Positions 1 through 12,325 are shown, counted from the first letter of the stretch. The stretch is DNA of 64,000 bases from Alnus glutinosa (GCF_958979055.1 NC_084892.1:5101501-5165500); one strand, 5' to 3'. A program made the numbers and translations. Notes: a model not told the origin generated them from the letters alone.

Positions 1-686
1 ATTAATACAAAACACAGGAAAAATGATAGATTGGCTCGTTCAAGGGAACCGTAACCTTCAATGGCTAATTCAAGAAAACCTGATCTAAAAAAAAAAAAAA
101 AACAATAAATTGTATTCCACAAAACAATAATCAACATACTTATTATTCATTAATAATCCCCTTTAAATAGAGAAGCAATATTTATCGGTTAAAAAGATAA
201 CTATTATTCAAAATAGAACTCTTAAACTATCTAACTGATCCACTACGATTAAGATAGACTCTGTTAATTACTCTATTAAGAATTTGACTTAATCTTAAAC
301 TAGAAGATATAATTTCTCTTATTGAACTCTAACACGAATCAAGACCAAATAATAATAATCATATTAGGACACATGTGGCTTTTAAAAATTAGTTTGTATG
401 AACTAGGAAATTTATGTCCGATTAAGTTAATGACCATCCGATTTTTTGGAATAAAGATATTAATAACATTAAATTTAGTGCAATACAGAACGCGCCATTT
501 TAGAGCGTGGGGAAAGCCATGCACATGTAGGCTGTAGCTGACACTGTCATTAAGGAGAGACATAAGAGACAAGAAAACATAGGCAATTGAAAGTTTTTCA
601 AACATCAAAATAGTCACCAACATTTAAACATCGATCACCACCTCCTTAATACACAGAGTAGGCAAAAAGAGCAGCAAGCTAGCACC
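1..686. other. AT-rich upstream region of the carbonic anhydrase gene
   Basis: No coding exon is recognisable here. The stretch is AT-rich with an A-run at about 89-102. Two overlapping antisense reading frames at about 322-623 have no family resemblance and are treated as chance. The last 100-200 bases before 687 must hold the promoter and 5' UTR of the carbonic anhydrase gene, but no TATA box stands out convincingly. Confidence 0.5.
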
Positions 687-3600
687 ATGATTTTCTTCTT
701 CCAGACCAATCCCACCGCCATCTCTGTCTTTCTCACTTCTCTTATTCTCTCATCCCACCACTTCTCTACAGCTCTCGAGTCTGAACTGGGTATTCTCTTA
801 TTCTCTTTCCTTCTCTTGCTGCCTTTTGTTCTGGTTTTCTTTCTTTTTTTCCTGGGTGATGAGGAAACACATGCACCATTGTTGTTATAGTCTATCTTCG
901 ATCAAGATCATTGATGAGGATTTTGTTTGGTTTTCTTAGTTTTGGTGACATGAAAGAATGGTTTCCTTAATATACAGACAAAAACACCCACTTTTTTTTT
1001 TTTTTTGGAAGTTCTTTCTCTGGTCAGATCGCATTTGGAGAGATTTTGTTTTGTAAACAATGATGGGACAATGGTAAACACATTAGAACAACTGCATGCC
1101 AGATTACATTATACTCTCACTCTTTCTATTTCTCTATGTGTGTTCTTGATGTTGCCGTGATTTAGATTTTTTTTTTTTTTTTTTCTCTTTTAATTCAAAA
1201 ATATTCTTTGCTTTTTCTTTTTTCTTTTTTTCGCCAGACACTGTAATAAACATTATACGTTACCAAATAAAGCCGTTCTTTATGAGTTATTTATGTTATT
1301 TAAATAAGTGCCAAGATCTCATTTTGAAGATTTAATAGGTTAATTTCAGCACTTACTTTCGGAAAGAGACAACCTTTTCATCTGTTTCTTTGTTCTTTCA
1401 CTTGTCTTTTCATAGGATTGCCAAGTCATCTTCTCTTTATGTTTGAGAAAAGAGGAGATTCTCTCTCTCTCTCTCTCTCTGAAAATTCTCTCTGATTTTT
1501 TTTTAATCATTAAAAAAAAAAAGAATTTTTTTTTTTTTTTGATAATGCTTATCTTCTAAGAAAATGAATGAATTTGGGCTTGAATAACATAAAAAAGTAA
1601 TGTCACATTGTGTCTCACCTAACAATGATAACGAGTCCATTGTAGTCCTAATTGTTAAATTATCATTTATTTTAAAAGCTTAAGCCGATAGAAAGGGAGA
1701 GATGAATTTGTCATTTATTTTATATTTTAATACTCTCTCTCATGTGCGGGCTCAAACTCTCATTTAATTATTAAGGCTCAACACATGAAACATTTAATTG
1801 AAATGGGAGGTGAATGACGGAGTCAAGGTTCGAACTCCGGACTTTTGGCTCTAATACCATATTAAATCATAACTTATTCCAAAAGTTTAAGTCGATAGAA
1901 AGAGGTGAATTTAATCATTTATTTTATATTCTAATACTAATATCCTTGCAAATGGTCTGCTAGGGACCTAGCTATACTTTCTGGTTGTGCTTAAAATTTA
2001 AAAAATGACATTGCTTTACATTTTTATCTCATTTGTGGTGATGAATTCTTTCTCAAGGGGTGGATTCTACCGTTAAGTGGTATATGGAGAGTGTTATGCA
2101 TAACCATGGAAAGACTACACACTTTTAATATGGAGAGTGTCATGCAGTGGTTTAAGTTCCTCATATACAAAAGCACCATCACTTTTATCTCTTGCATTTG
2201 AAATATTGCTTCATGCCGCACATATTAACATGTATCTAATTTGTACTTCTTTTCCTTTATTTTGGACAGATGATGAATTTCCATTTACTTACACTGAAGG
2301 AACTGGTAAAGGGCCAATGAAGTGGGGCCAAATCGATCCACATTGGAAAGTCTGTGGTAATGGAAAAATGCAGTCCCCTATTGATCTTTTGGACAAAAGG
2401 GTGCAGGTTTTTCCGTCTCTAGGAAAATTAAAAAGGGGTTACAAACCAGCTCCTGCTGTGGTGATGAACAGGGGACACGACATTGCAGTAAGCTGCTGCT
2501 TCAGTCTATATTTTGTTATCCTTTTATGTAGTCGTGTTTTTATTATATGTCAATTCAGATAATGTTTGCAACTTCAATCCCATGAATGCATGAATGGCAT
2601 GGACACTAACCCTGATCATTCAGTCAGGACAAGTCAATTGTTTGATGATCAATCTAAATCAGGATATCGAAACGCTCATCACTAGATCCTTTTATAAGAT
2701 CTTTCTAAGCTATGAGTCCTTAAAAGATGTGATAAGATATATATTACCAGTCAGTTGATATTGATTCAGTTTACAATTAAAATTGAATGTTTCACCAGGT
2801 GAGGTGGAAACAGGATGCAGGAAAAATTAACATAAATGGGACTAATTACAAGCTGCGGCAGTGTCATTGGCATTCACCCTCTGAGCACACATTCAATGGA
2901 TCAAGGTCCTTTGTTTGCCCCTTTGTTTTTTTAACCTTCAGTTTTCATTGAAAGACCTTCCATGCTAACTAATATACATACACCCACTCAACACATTTTC
3001 TTTCCATACAAAACAAGAAACTAATGGCTGTTCACATCTATTTTCTGCAAATTCTGTGTTCAGGTATGACTTGGAGCTTCATGCAGTTCATGAAAGCTCC
3101 AGTGGAAAGATATCTGTTGTTGGAATTGTTTACAAATATGGCCACCCTGATCCCTTCCTTTCGAAGGTATTTAAATGGCTCTCTCTTTATGGATAGGAAA
3201 TGATTAAACATCCTTTAGGATATCTTAATGGATTCAATTAAAATGCTTTGGAATGCAAAAGTAATAGCATACTTTTGACATTCATGCATCAGAAGAGTAA
3301 TATGCAGTATGAATGAATCAAGTCTAGTTTGAGAACTTGTAATTTTTTTTTTCCTGCAGCTTGTCTACTTGTTTATTGATTTTCTTTATTCCTCTTCCCC
3401 CCCTCCAGCTGTTCCACCACATAAAATCAGTTGGGAGAGAACAAGAGAGAGATTTGGGGATTATTAACCCAGGAGTTATTAAGTTTGGGAGCAGAAAGTA
3501 TTACAGATACATTGGTTCTCTTACAGTTCCTCCATGCACTGAGGGCGTCATTTGGACAATAGTCAAGAAGGTCCTTTACAAAAAGCACAATTTCGATGTT

Positions 3601-4377
3601 GGTTCTTTTACCTTTATCTTTTCTCCATAGATGCACTTCTATTGACACGTAACTTCAATTCTCTTTATAGGTGAGGACAGTTTCAAGGGAGCAAGTGCAT
3701 GCCTTAAGGGATGCCGTTCATGATGTTAGTGTTTCTGAATAAATATTCATCTTTTTTATTATATACTTTAAACAAATCAAGGGTGTGTGGAAGTAACCTC
3801 AAGAAAGAGTGAATTTAGAAAGATAAAGTTACTGATGGCGGGTATAGATTTTTGCCATTTCGTGGTCAGGATTTAAAGTTGTTGTATCTAATTATACATA
3901 TAAAATCAATGTTGGCACGTTTTAAAAAAAATATAAATACTGTAAAATCACGTATACCGTTAGATAAATCAACTTTAAATCCTGACTATAAAAATTAAAA
4001 TGGATACTATCCATTTCACTTGAAATTGAGAGGGCCCTCAATTTGGGATACTTAATGCGAGAACCGGCAAATAAATTAGTCATAAAGATAAAGCGGATAA
4101 AAACTAGCGAAAGATGTGGCTTGGTGCAAAAACTATGTTATTGCTCACTTTTTCTTGTTCACTTTAAGCCCATGTTTTTGATTTGTATTGCCAAGGGATT
4201 GAAGCTAATTCCATGCAGAAATATGTTGTCATGGTACATCTTCCCTGATGTTGAAACTTGACTGCTGGTTTGCTCTTTTTGCAGGGATTTGAAGCAAATG
4301 CAAGGCCAACTCAACAATCAGGTGGAATAACAACAGTTGAGTTGTATACTCCAAGGGAAAATGGAGGTTCTACTTAG
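687..4377 (+). CDS. Alpha-carbonic anhydrase, secretory type (ACA7-like), 7 exons
   Basis: Exons are 687-789, 2270-2487, 2799-2905, 3064-3166, 3409-3570, 3671-3724 and 4285-4377. All junctions are GT-AG and in phase, and they encode 279 aa, the usual size for plant alpha-CAs. The enzyme interconverts CO2 and bicarbonate at a zinc ion. A hydrophobic signal peptide (about residues 1-28) predicts the secretory pathway, apoplast or possibly chloroplast via the ER, as known for this family. Zinc ligands are visible as the two His of CHWHSPSEH (130 and 132) and the His of LELHAVH (149). The active-site Thr lies in [11 protein letters not shown]. Cys in [13 protein letters not shown] and in PPCTEG form the conserved disulfide pair. 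Intron 1 carries a TRIM element. The exact paralogue (ACA5, ACA7 or nectarin-like) is not certain. Confidence 0.93.
1653..1936 (-). mobile_element. TRIM (miniature LTR retrotransposon) in carbonic anhydrase intron 1
   Basis: Two direct repeats of about 80 bp (1653-1732 and 1860-1936) flank about 127 bp of internal sequence. Read on the minus strand, TGGTATTAGAGC lies directly inside the right-hand repeat. It matches the usual tRNA-iMet primer binding site TGGTATCAGAGC with one transition. A 5-bp target duplication CTAAT flanks the element (1648-1652 and 1937-1941). There is no coding capacity. The minus orientation follows from the primer site. A second copy lies at 20990-21253. Confidence 0.75.
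3840..4015. repeat. Degenerate short inverted repeat (MITE-like) in carbonic anhydrase intron 6
   Basis: The core GTCAGGATTTAAAGTTG near 3866-3882 recurs inverted near 3970-3990, with weaker pairing on both sides. This gives a hairpin of about 175 bp. No target duplication could be defined, so its class is open. Confidence 0.35.
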
Positions 4378-4488
4378 TGTTCCATAATTTGAAAAGGGAC
4401 TTAACATTTATAGAACCATATAACTGCATTATCTCCTATTATATATTTAATACATCTCATATCGCTTGAGCTTGAGTATCTGTCCTTT

Positions 4489-4612
4489 GTTAATTTAAAA
4501 ATTTTAAGCGTATAAAAAATAGTTAATTTAATCATTTAATTAATATTTTAACAAAGCATAAGTTATTAGAAAATAATGAATTTAATTATTTCATTAATAT
4601 TTTAACAAAGCT
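4489..4612. repeat. Possible TRIM LTR remnants
   Basis: Two stretches ending in TTAATATTTTAACAAAGC resemble the LTRs of the TRIM family at 1653 and 20990, with the shared TTAAT...TTTAATCATTTA pattern. No primer site or target duplication was found. It may be one solo LTR plus a partial repeat. Confidence 0.35.
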
Positions 4613-5488
4613 CTTGTGAGGAGGATTGATGAGCCATTTTTCTAGGTTTTGTTGGTTGGCAAAGGGATTTTTAGTTTTGAAGTTGGACCACGATCATAGA
4701 CAAAAAAGTGTACAGTCAATCAATTACATCACTCTAATAGACCGTATAAAGAAAAAGACCAAAATAAAGTTCTTTAAAAAACATAATTACTAATTTGGAC
4801 ACCAAATTTTTTTAGGATGAATCTAAAATTTAGATGATTTTTCAAGAACAATATACATACTTTAACCCTAATTGGTACCTATGTTGTTGCACGTTTGAAA
4901 TTACCACCAACACATACAATGTGTGGGTAATAAGAGCTATGTTACATGTTATACCATCAAATCTCACTGAACTAAACTGACGTGGTAGTACCCATTAATT
5001 TTTTGATCAGTCATTGTTAAAAAAAATCAAAATCAAAATCAAAGAGCTAGAGAACACTATCCATTTGACACATCAATCCAATAGGATGAAAATAAGAGAT
5101 TAGGGGAGTAATATTTAACATTTCTCAAGGCAATATATATATATATAAAATTGAATAAGGAAAAAGGGTTACAGGGGAAGATCTTTTCCACTTCTGATCC
5201 AAAAGGAAAAATAAGTGAACGATCTTATTAATGAAAAATGGGTGAGCTCCCCAACAGTAGACCCAAACCAAACTAAATCAGCGCTAAAATAATTACAAAT
5301 GGTAAAAAAATTGGTCAAACAAATGACCCAGTCCTCTCAATGGGCAGCGCAATGCGGTTATAAAAGCTAAAAGAGAACAGATTCGGACAAGCCTATCTGC
5401 ACCCCCACTTGAAAACAACAACCCCCACTTGAAAACAACAACCACCAAAAGATGGTTGAAATCGAGCAATAATTTAAAGTTAGTTTTA
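4613..5488. other. Intergenic DNA between the carbonic anhydrase and CML genes
   Basis: AT-rich, with no exon-like stretch. A minus-strand frame at 5293-5529 has no family resemblance. It contains a short direct repeat at 5401-5441, where a CCCCCACTTGAAAACAACAA unit occurs twice. Confidence 0.4.
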
Positions 5489-5774
5489 GGGTGCGTTTGG
5501 GATTGCGATTTCGTACTCAATAAGTGCAATTTTAAACCAAATTACAGAACATAAATCGTTTGAAAATTACTTTTTAAAAATTGCAATTTGAAAACACAGA
5601 AAATCTGATTTTTCAAATCATAGGCGAGTTTTTTTTGAAAACGCATAATTTTAAAAGTTAAACCGCAATTTTACCAAACGCGCAAATGCGTTTCTAAAAA
5701 TCACTTTTTCAAATCACATGTTAAAATCATTATTTAAAATCGCACTTTTTAAAATCGCAAACTCAAACAAACCC
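5489..5774. mobile_element. Tourist-like (PIF/Harbinger) MITE
   Basis: The ends are GGGTGCGTTTGGGATTGCGA and, inverted, GGGTTTGTTTGAGTTTGCGA. They are flanked by the 3-bp duplication TTA (5486-5488 and 5775-5777), which is typical of Harbinger insertions. The interior is AT-rich with many copies of an AAATTGCAATTT-like motif and no ORF. Confidence 0.7.
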
Positions 5775-6269
5775 TTAACCTTCTTTGAGCTATTGTAGTA
5801 TATGTTTTAGCCCAAAAATGATCACACAAATAATAACCTGCAAAATATAAGCTCGAAGAGGAGATAACCAAACTAGAAAGGGCAAAAGTAAATAAGTAAA
5901 GCTAGAAACCACACTTTTATTTTAGCACTACCTCACTTTGCTGACGTAATTTTGCCATTCAATTCTTAATTTTATTTATTTCTTTAACAAAGACCGATTC
6001 AAAAGGTTAATTAACACTACTACGTCAACAAAATCAAATAGTTGTGAGATTAAAATGTAGTTTTTAGCATTACTGGGCATAAGAAAAAAAAGCATGGATT
6101 GAGAAATTTGCCAGCAAATTACATAGCATAGAAACACTTATACAAGAGTTTTAAAATTGAACAAGAACATGCATGCACAATAACACAGAGCTCTCACTAA
6201 AGCTGGAATATAAGGTTGCATCATTTACGGAAAAACACTCCAAACCAGAATCCAAAGAGCATTAACATC

Positions 6270-9159
6270 CTATGCAACAAGGAACGGCAGAACAGTCAGC
6301 ATGAAGGCCTCATAAGTGAAAGTTGCTGAACCAGAGTACGATTTATCCTTCTCCTTGAATTTCTCAGTTAGTCCCTGCAAGAGGCATAATTAACAACCTC
6401 ATAAACCAAATATTGAATAGGTGAAATCTCTTGGTCAACCTTTTTCAAAACCCACCATCAGCAGCTTCACACTTGAAAAATTATGAGAACAGTTCAATTT
6501 CTTCAAGCACTTGAAAGCTCGGACTCGAGATTTGTTGAAACATAATTCACATATGAAAGTTATGCAACAACACTAAAAGAAGGAAAATAAATTCTAGCAA
6601 TTGGGTGCTGTTCTGAATATTTTATAGATTCGTGCATAACTTAGAGAACTGTCAGTGGTATTGAAATAATGTTAAGTGATAAAACCAATTTTAGAAGCTT
6701 AAATATAAGTTAAAAGGGGGAAGAAGAAATCCCCTCTTCCACTATAACCAAGTACCAAGGGCAGAAATGCCTTTGCTAGAGCCGACCTAATTAGTGCATT
6801 AGGCACCCAAGAGTAGAGACAATGTTTTAATGATGATGCTGATAATGAAAATTACAAGGAACTTACCTTAACTGTAAGACAGCACCTGCATTACAAATTG
6901 GTAAAAAAAAGTCAGCCAAAACATAAAATTATATTTCAATTTGCAAGTATATATCAATCAAATGAAATAAAAGGGCACTAGAGACTAGAGTCTCCAACCA
7001 ACCGAACAAAAAAAGTGAAACAGTAAACAGAACATACTCGATGAAATTATCATATTCAATGGCCTTGTTTTTGCCTCCAGTTTTATCAAACTTAGACACA
7101 AGCAGATCCAAAACCACCGGTGAGACAGAGAATCCCAGACTCAAAAGTGCATCTCGCAACTCATTTGAATCAATTTTGCCACTCCTGTCCCTATCAAATC
7201 TCTCGAAAATGTCCTGAAGCAATTTCAATAGAGTAGCAGACAATTAGGAAACACATTTAGATTTGAAAAGAGAAAATGTATTGTTTGTCAATGATAATTA
7301 AAACTCATACTCACCCTCCAACTCTGAAGACTGTAAAATAATGCAGCGAATTCCTTAGGTCCTACATTAAAATTACAAATAAAAAGAAGAAAAAAAAATC
7401 AATAAACCTTGGTACGATGAAAATGACTAGATTCTTCAAAGGAAGCAAACCCAAACTTGCTTTTGCAATTTCAAAACACAATGAATTGTTTTTTTCTTTG
7501 AAATGGACTCAAATGGACTCAAGCTCGAAGAATGCCTAACTCCATTTGGAATCAAGTTATTCTATATGTACATTAAGTGTCTATCATGTGTCTATAAAAA
7601 AATGAGGTAGTTTTTAAAATCATCATTGGGCGTGTGATTAATCAAATGGTGATTTTAAAAGCCACCTCATTTTTTTTATGAACCCTTCATAGACATTTAA
7701 TGTACTAATAGAATTGCTCTTTGAAATCACTACTTTTATGTCATTATTAGCTTATCACTTCAAAAAAGAATTTACAAAAGGACTGAAATTTCCAACCAAC
7801 TGGTTTGTACATATGAAACTGATAAGAACCAGCTTTTAAAAGCGACATTTAAATAATAAAAAAAAAATTATAAAAGAAGTTATCGTGAAGTTTATTTAAA
7901 TAAATAAGAAAAATAGTTTTGATTCCCGGAACATGAAACAAGCAGCTCATTCCTTGAAACCTAAACGTGAGGCGTAAAGGTTTACCAAGTAAATATAATT
8001 ATATAGGAGTGGGTGACCTAATTAAACACCATAGTCCATCCATAGTCTCCATAATAAGAAAAAAAAAAAAAAAAAAAAACAGAGAAATGATAACCGGCCC
8101 CTTCCCCTTACAATAAAAAATGCAATTGTATTGAAAAAGAAAAAACAAAACAATCAAAAAGTCCACTTCTTTTTTTTTTCTTTTTTTTTTTTTGAATAAA
8201 TTTACATTTTTTTTTGTTGTAAAGGGGGAGGGGGGACACCATTTCTCTAAAAAAAAACAAATGATCGGCCACGGGGCCCGCGAACTACGGCCACCGAACA
8301 CGGCATGTGGAATCACGTGACTTTTAATCCGAAACGCGTTACGGATTGCCTTGTACGCGGCGTATCAGCATTTAGGTCAAATCGGGAAAAAAAGAAGAAA
8401 AAAGAGGGCATTGCGGACATTTCATCGAATTCTTCTTTCTAATCTGGAATCCCTCTGGTCGTGCCACGAGTCAAACACCGTGTGCAACGCTCGTCTGCCA
8501 GCCAGACCGGACTCATTTCCCCAATCAGAGAACCTCCAATCCGGCGCAATTTAGCACGGTACGCCGGGATTTTGCTCGGCCAAGCGAAATTGAGACCACA
8601 ACACAACACCAATAAAACAAAACCAGAGATATATATTTATAGAGAGAGAGAGAATCTAACCGATTTTCCTGGAGTTGGAATTGGTGAAGAGATACATGAG
8701 AAGATGGACGGTCCTCAAGCTGAAGCTCTGATTGTAAGAAGAGAGAGCCCTCTGCAGCTCCTTATCGTCGATGAGGCCACTGCCATCCTGGTCGGCAATC
8801 TGGAAGCAGGCGATGACATTGGGATCGGTGCCGGGCGGGAAGGCGGAGGGCACCAGCGCGGCGAACGGGGAGTAGCCCTGCGCCGATGGGGGGTAGGCGG
8901 TTGCTACAGAGGACTGGTCCTTAGGGGGCTTGTGGTCGTAGGGCGGGGCGGAGGGCGCGGCGCCGTAGGGCTGGGCCCCGTATGGCGACTGCCCGTGCGG
9001 CTGTGGTGGCGGTGGCGCGCCGTACGGGGTGGCGTAACCCTGTGGTGGTGGAGGTGCACCGTAAGGGGCCGAGCCGTAGGGCTGACTTCCATGCTGCTGC
9101 GAAGGCGGCGGCGGCGCTCCGTAGCCGTAGCCGGGAGGATGGTGTGGGTAGCCTGACAT
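6270..9159 (-). CDS. Penta-EF-hand calcium-binding protein, CML49/CML50-like, 5 exons
   Basis: Exons on the minus strand are 9159-8661, 7361-7315, 7213-7038, 6885-6867 (only 19 nt) and 6374-6270. All phases agree and the product is 281 aa. The N-terminal 90 or so residues are Gly/Pro/Tyr/Gln-rich with repeated PYGAPPPP-like units, as in ALG-2/sorcin relatives. The C-terminal half is a penta-EF-hand domain. Canonical calcium loops are visible at DQDGSGLIDDKE (123-134) and DRDRSGKIDSNE (189-200); later loops are degenerate. The protein is expected to be a cytosolic or membrane-associated calcium sensor. The start is the ATG of MSGYPHHPPGYGYG. Arabidopsis CML49 and CML50 share the architecture; which one is orthologous is not decided. 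Intron 1 holds a MITE at 7550-7723. A G-box lies about 100 bp upstream of the start. Confidence 0.93.
7550..7723. mobile_element. Foldback MITE in CML intron 1 (approximate ends)
   Basis: About 70 bp near ATTCTATATGTACATTAAGT is repeated inverted at the right end (ATTCTATTAGTACATTAAAT on the other strand). The pairing continues through AAAAATGAGGT and TTTTAAAATCA. Flanks TTTGGAATCA and TTTGAAATCA look like a slightly decayed 9-10 bp target duplication, which would point to a Mutator-like MITE. The ends are accurate to a few bases. Confidence 0.55.
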
Positions 9160-9258
9160 TTTGCGTAGAGAGAGTGAGAGGGTTACGAATTTTGATCAGA
9201 TTTTAGGATTGAGTTCGTCTACGGTCTATCCGGCTCACCTTTATTAGTCCCCTTTTTT

Positions 9259-9268
9259 GGCACGTGGC
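9259..9268 (-). promoter_or_regulatory. G-box/ABRE-type element upstream of the CML gene
   Basis: GGCACGTGGC contains the CACGTG core and lies about 100 bp upstream of the CML start codon. G-boxes bind bZIP and bHLH factors and often mark ABA or light response. The functional role is inferred from position only. Confidence 0.45.
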
Positions 9269-9306
9269 ATTTCTTTTTTAACAAAAAAAAAAAAAAAACA
9301 ACGGAC

Positions 9307-9560
9307 CTGTTTGGTAAGTTGTGGAAAATGAGATGTTTTATTTGAATAGTAGTAATAAATGATTGATGTGATATAGAATTTGAGAATGTTTTATAGAAAA
9401 GTGAAAAAATTTTGTTTTGTAGTGAGTTTTTTTATTTGAATAGTAATAAAAAATTATTGATGTGATGTAAAAAGTGTAAAAAAGTTGGAATGTTTTTGAT
9501 TTGATTTTTTTGGGAGAAGTGAAATGAAAATTGAAATGGTTTGGATTGGTTACCAAACAG
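9307..9560. mobile_element. MITE with CTGTTTGGTAA ends
   Basis: CTGTTTGGTAA at 9307-9317 is mirrored by TTACCAAACAG at 9550-9560. The interior contains the repeated motif TTTATTTGAATAGTA...ATTGATGTGAT, seen twice at about 9337 and 9431. A related truncated copy lies at 58387-58480. No clean target duplication was found. Confidence 0.6.
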
Positions 9561-10881
9561 CTCCAACAGCGTTTGTTAAACACACGATTTCCCCAAAATT
9601 TTCAAAAAAGCTTTCTTCCCGCAAAAACTTTCCCCCAATTTTTTCCCTCCTCCCTCGTCCCACCGACAGCCATCCCCCGCCACCCATCAGAGCACCGCCC
9701 ACGACAGATCGCCTTCTCACCGCCGACCAGGAGCGCCGGCCACCTTATTCTCTCTCTACGGTCGGTCACTGTTGATGGCCGAAGGAGGGTGTTTGATTGT
9801 GTGATTTTGGGTTGTTTTGGGGCTTTCGGCCGGAGACTAGCCGACCACCGCCGTCCCGATCGCTCTCTCTCTCCTGCGATTTCTACTCCCCCCATCGATC
9901 TCTCTCTCCCCCTGCATCTGGCATTTTTTTCCCCATTTTCCGGCGTGCTCTCCCTTTCTCCGGCGTTTTTTCTCGTTTTTCGGCCGGCCATCCTTCACCG
10001 GCGCCGGCCCGCATCTCTCTCGTTCGTTCTTCACCGCCGGTTCTGGACCAACCCCTCTCTCCATCTCCGTCCATCACCCTCTCTCTCTCTCTCTCTCTCT
10101 GTTTTGGAGGCCTTCGGGTTTAGAATGCAAAATTTTGGGTTGCAATCGAGTTTGATTGTGTTGGTGGGGTAATGGTTGTGTATCATATTCCGAGACAAAA
10201 GCGACAAGAAGAAGAAAATGAACAGCATATGAGAAGTAGAGTAGATAAACAAAACAGAGAAGACGAAATTGGAAGACTGGGAAAACGTGCCTTTCAGAGA
10301 TTAGATAAGGATGACATTGAATCTTCGAGAGTTTCTTCTTTTAGGGTTCCTATCTCTCATTTCAGAAACCTTCGTCTCCCAAAGTTAACGTACCCAATAA
10401 CACTTCTTCTTCTTTTTTCAAAATTTCATGAACCGGGATTATCCAGTTCTGGTGTGACTTTAGCCAATAATTATTATAATTAATTACAAATGCATTTAAT
10501 TTCCTTACATTGCCTTGCTGTTCGATCATAACAAATATCAATGCATATGGTCAGTTTTTTTTTTATTTCTTTTTCTTTTTCTTTTTTGGATGAATTCCTT
10601 ATTTTTCTTTTTTGTTGTTGGTAACTGATCCTGGTTGAACGGATGTAAATGGGTTTCTATAACGCTTTCTATGGTTACAATCGGTCTCTGTTTTTTTGTT
10701 TTTCTTTTTTTCCTTGTTGTTTATCCTTTTTCTTCTTAAGCTCTTCTTTCCTAGTTTTTTCTTTTCCTCTGATATTTAAACCATCAGGAGGTTGGAGGTT
10801 AGTATCTTCGGATCGATGTTTGAGTTGTTGTGTTTGTTAAGGTTAGTATCCTTCAGATAGAGAAGGAAAATCTTAGTTATG

Positions 10882-10882
<1 letters not shown>
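9561..10882. other. CT-rich low-complexity region without a supported gene
   Basis: 9600-10110 is pyrimidine-rich, with CGGCG and CTCTCT tracts ending in a (CT)n run at 10080-10100. Several frames stay open on both strands because of composition, and none resembles a protein family. A frame at 10172-10483 has charged, plausible-looking residues but no neighbouring exons or recognisable domain. The region could be a decayed 5' UTR or a transposon part. Confidence 0.35.

Positions 10883-10941
<59 letters not shown>
10883..10941. repeat. (AT)n microsatellite
   Basis: A pure AT dinucleotide run of nearly 60 bp abuts the outer end of the left arm of the large inverted repeat. Confidence 0.95.
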
Positions 10942-10945
<4 letters not shown>

Positions 10946-11384
10946 ATCTTGTGTTTTTTATGTAATAAATAAATTTGATTCGAAGAATTCCTTTTTTAGT
11001 CTGGTCTGAGGCTTGTAACACAAATTAACCAGAAGCAATAAGTCAAAAAACTACATTCTATATATTACCAGTTTCTCAAGTAAATCCAGTTGCTCATAAT
11101 CATAATAAAACATGTTGAAAATTATATATTTGGTCCCTAGATGGCCCCATACTGGAATCATGATGTCCCATCTAATGGAGATGGATCACTGCCAGAATCA
11201 CATAGTTGTATAATTATATTGACATTTTCTTTTTTGCTAGCATTAGTTAAATTTGCTCTAATATTTTTTTCTAATCCTTGGATACTTGATAATTATCTTC
11301 TTTGTAGGACACATTCACACAAAAGTAAATAGTTGGAAGTCACTTTTGCCTATAGCAGATTAAGGAAACCCTGAGAGGTGTAGG
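10940..11384 (+). repeat. Left arm of a large inverted repeat
   Basis: The 445 bp from ATGTTGATCTTGTG to AACCCTGAGAGGTGTAGG reappear reverse-complemented at 12971-13580 with high identity by eye. Arm plus 1.6-kb loop plus arm gives a 2.6-kb unit, the layout of a Mutator-like element with long terminal inverted repeats or of a foldback element. The outer edge meets the AT microsatellite, so a target duplication cannot be read. Confidence 0.85.
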
Positions 11385-12187
11385 TTTTGTGATGGATCAA
11401 GGCACTTTGAATTGCAGCTAATGTATATACTTATTGTATATAACGGGATTGGATGACACTTATTGTATATACTTATTCCAATGTGAATGCATTTTGATAT
11501 AACTAATTGTATATACTTGTTCCAATGTGAATTCATTTTGATGTAATTAATAATTATGATTGAACATTTTGGGTTGAGGAATTCCCCTTTATTTTTTCAT
11601 TTAGTCCATGTATATTACTTATTATGTCTTGAGTCTCTTCATGTGCAAGTATGACTTTAAATTTACTTCCTGTTAGTTTTAGATTTTTATGCATTACTTG
11701 CAAAGGTTGATATTCCATTGTTGCTATTGTCTAAGGTGTCCTTAAATGTTATTTTAGGTGATATTTTATTGCTTGAACTTGGTACCGTATGTTGAAATAG
11801 GGATGAAAGTGAATATTGCTTGTTACTTAAGAAAAAAGAAAGTGAATATTGCTTGTTGAATTATGCGTAAGATATTGGAATGTTCTTGGTTTTGTAAAAT
11901 TTGTCATTGAGTTGGAATATATGGTGGAGGGAGGTTATAGGGTGTTGAAAATTGGATTGTGTAGGTGGTGTATATTTGGGAATTACCTTACATGAAATAT
12001 TCGTGTAATGGATTTTGTGGCATTTATACAGTGAAGCTTACATCCAAAATCAGTTATATGTCCTTCCATTTCTTCCTGGGGCTTCAAGAGTTCGCCTTTG
12101 ATGGGAAAGATCTGCAAAGGCAATTACTAAGTCTCCAAGATGCAGAGTAAAACTTGTAATGGGCACAACACAAGCCAGTCTTCTTAC

Positions 12188-12325
12188 CTTATGTCTTGTA
12201 AAGCTTGGAACTTTTTCAAGAATAATTTCATCTGTACTCGGTTCATCAAGACTCCCAATGTGCTTAAATAAGGCTGTCAAAGAAGCTGCATCAACAAGAA
12301 GATTTAAGTCCACCAAGAATGAAAA
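12188..12325 (-). pseudogene. Captured single exon (46 codons) inside the inverted repeat
   Basis: On the minus strand, TATTTTCAG precedes and GTAAGA follows a 138-nt open stretch in phase 0-0. It begins FSFLVDLNLLVDAAS and ends EKVPSFTRHK. Both splice sites are intact and there is no stop, so it looks like one internal exon of a normal gene moved here. No further exon of that gene is seen in the loop. The source gene is not recognised. Confidence 0.45.

Noticed and set aside
8461..9156. Long open frames on the plus strand (up to 231 codons)
   Set aside because: They are antisense to CML exon 1. The Gly/Pro/Tyr-rich coding sequence leaves several opposite frames open, and there is no protein family or splice support.
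9531..10172. Overlapping open frames on both strands in a CT-rich region
   Set aside because: Low-complexity composition keeps many frames open; no domain, no plausible splice partners.
10172..10483. 103-codon frame with charged residues
   Set aside because: No recognised family and no adjacent exons; kept only as a remark in the region description.
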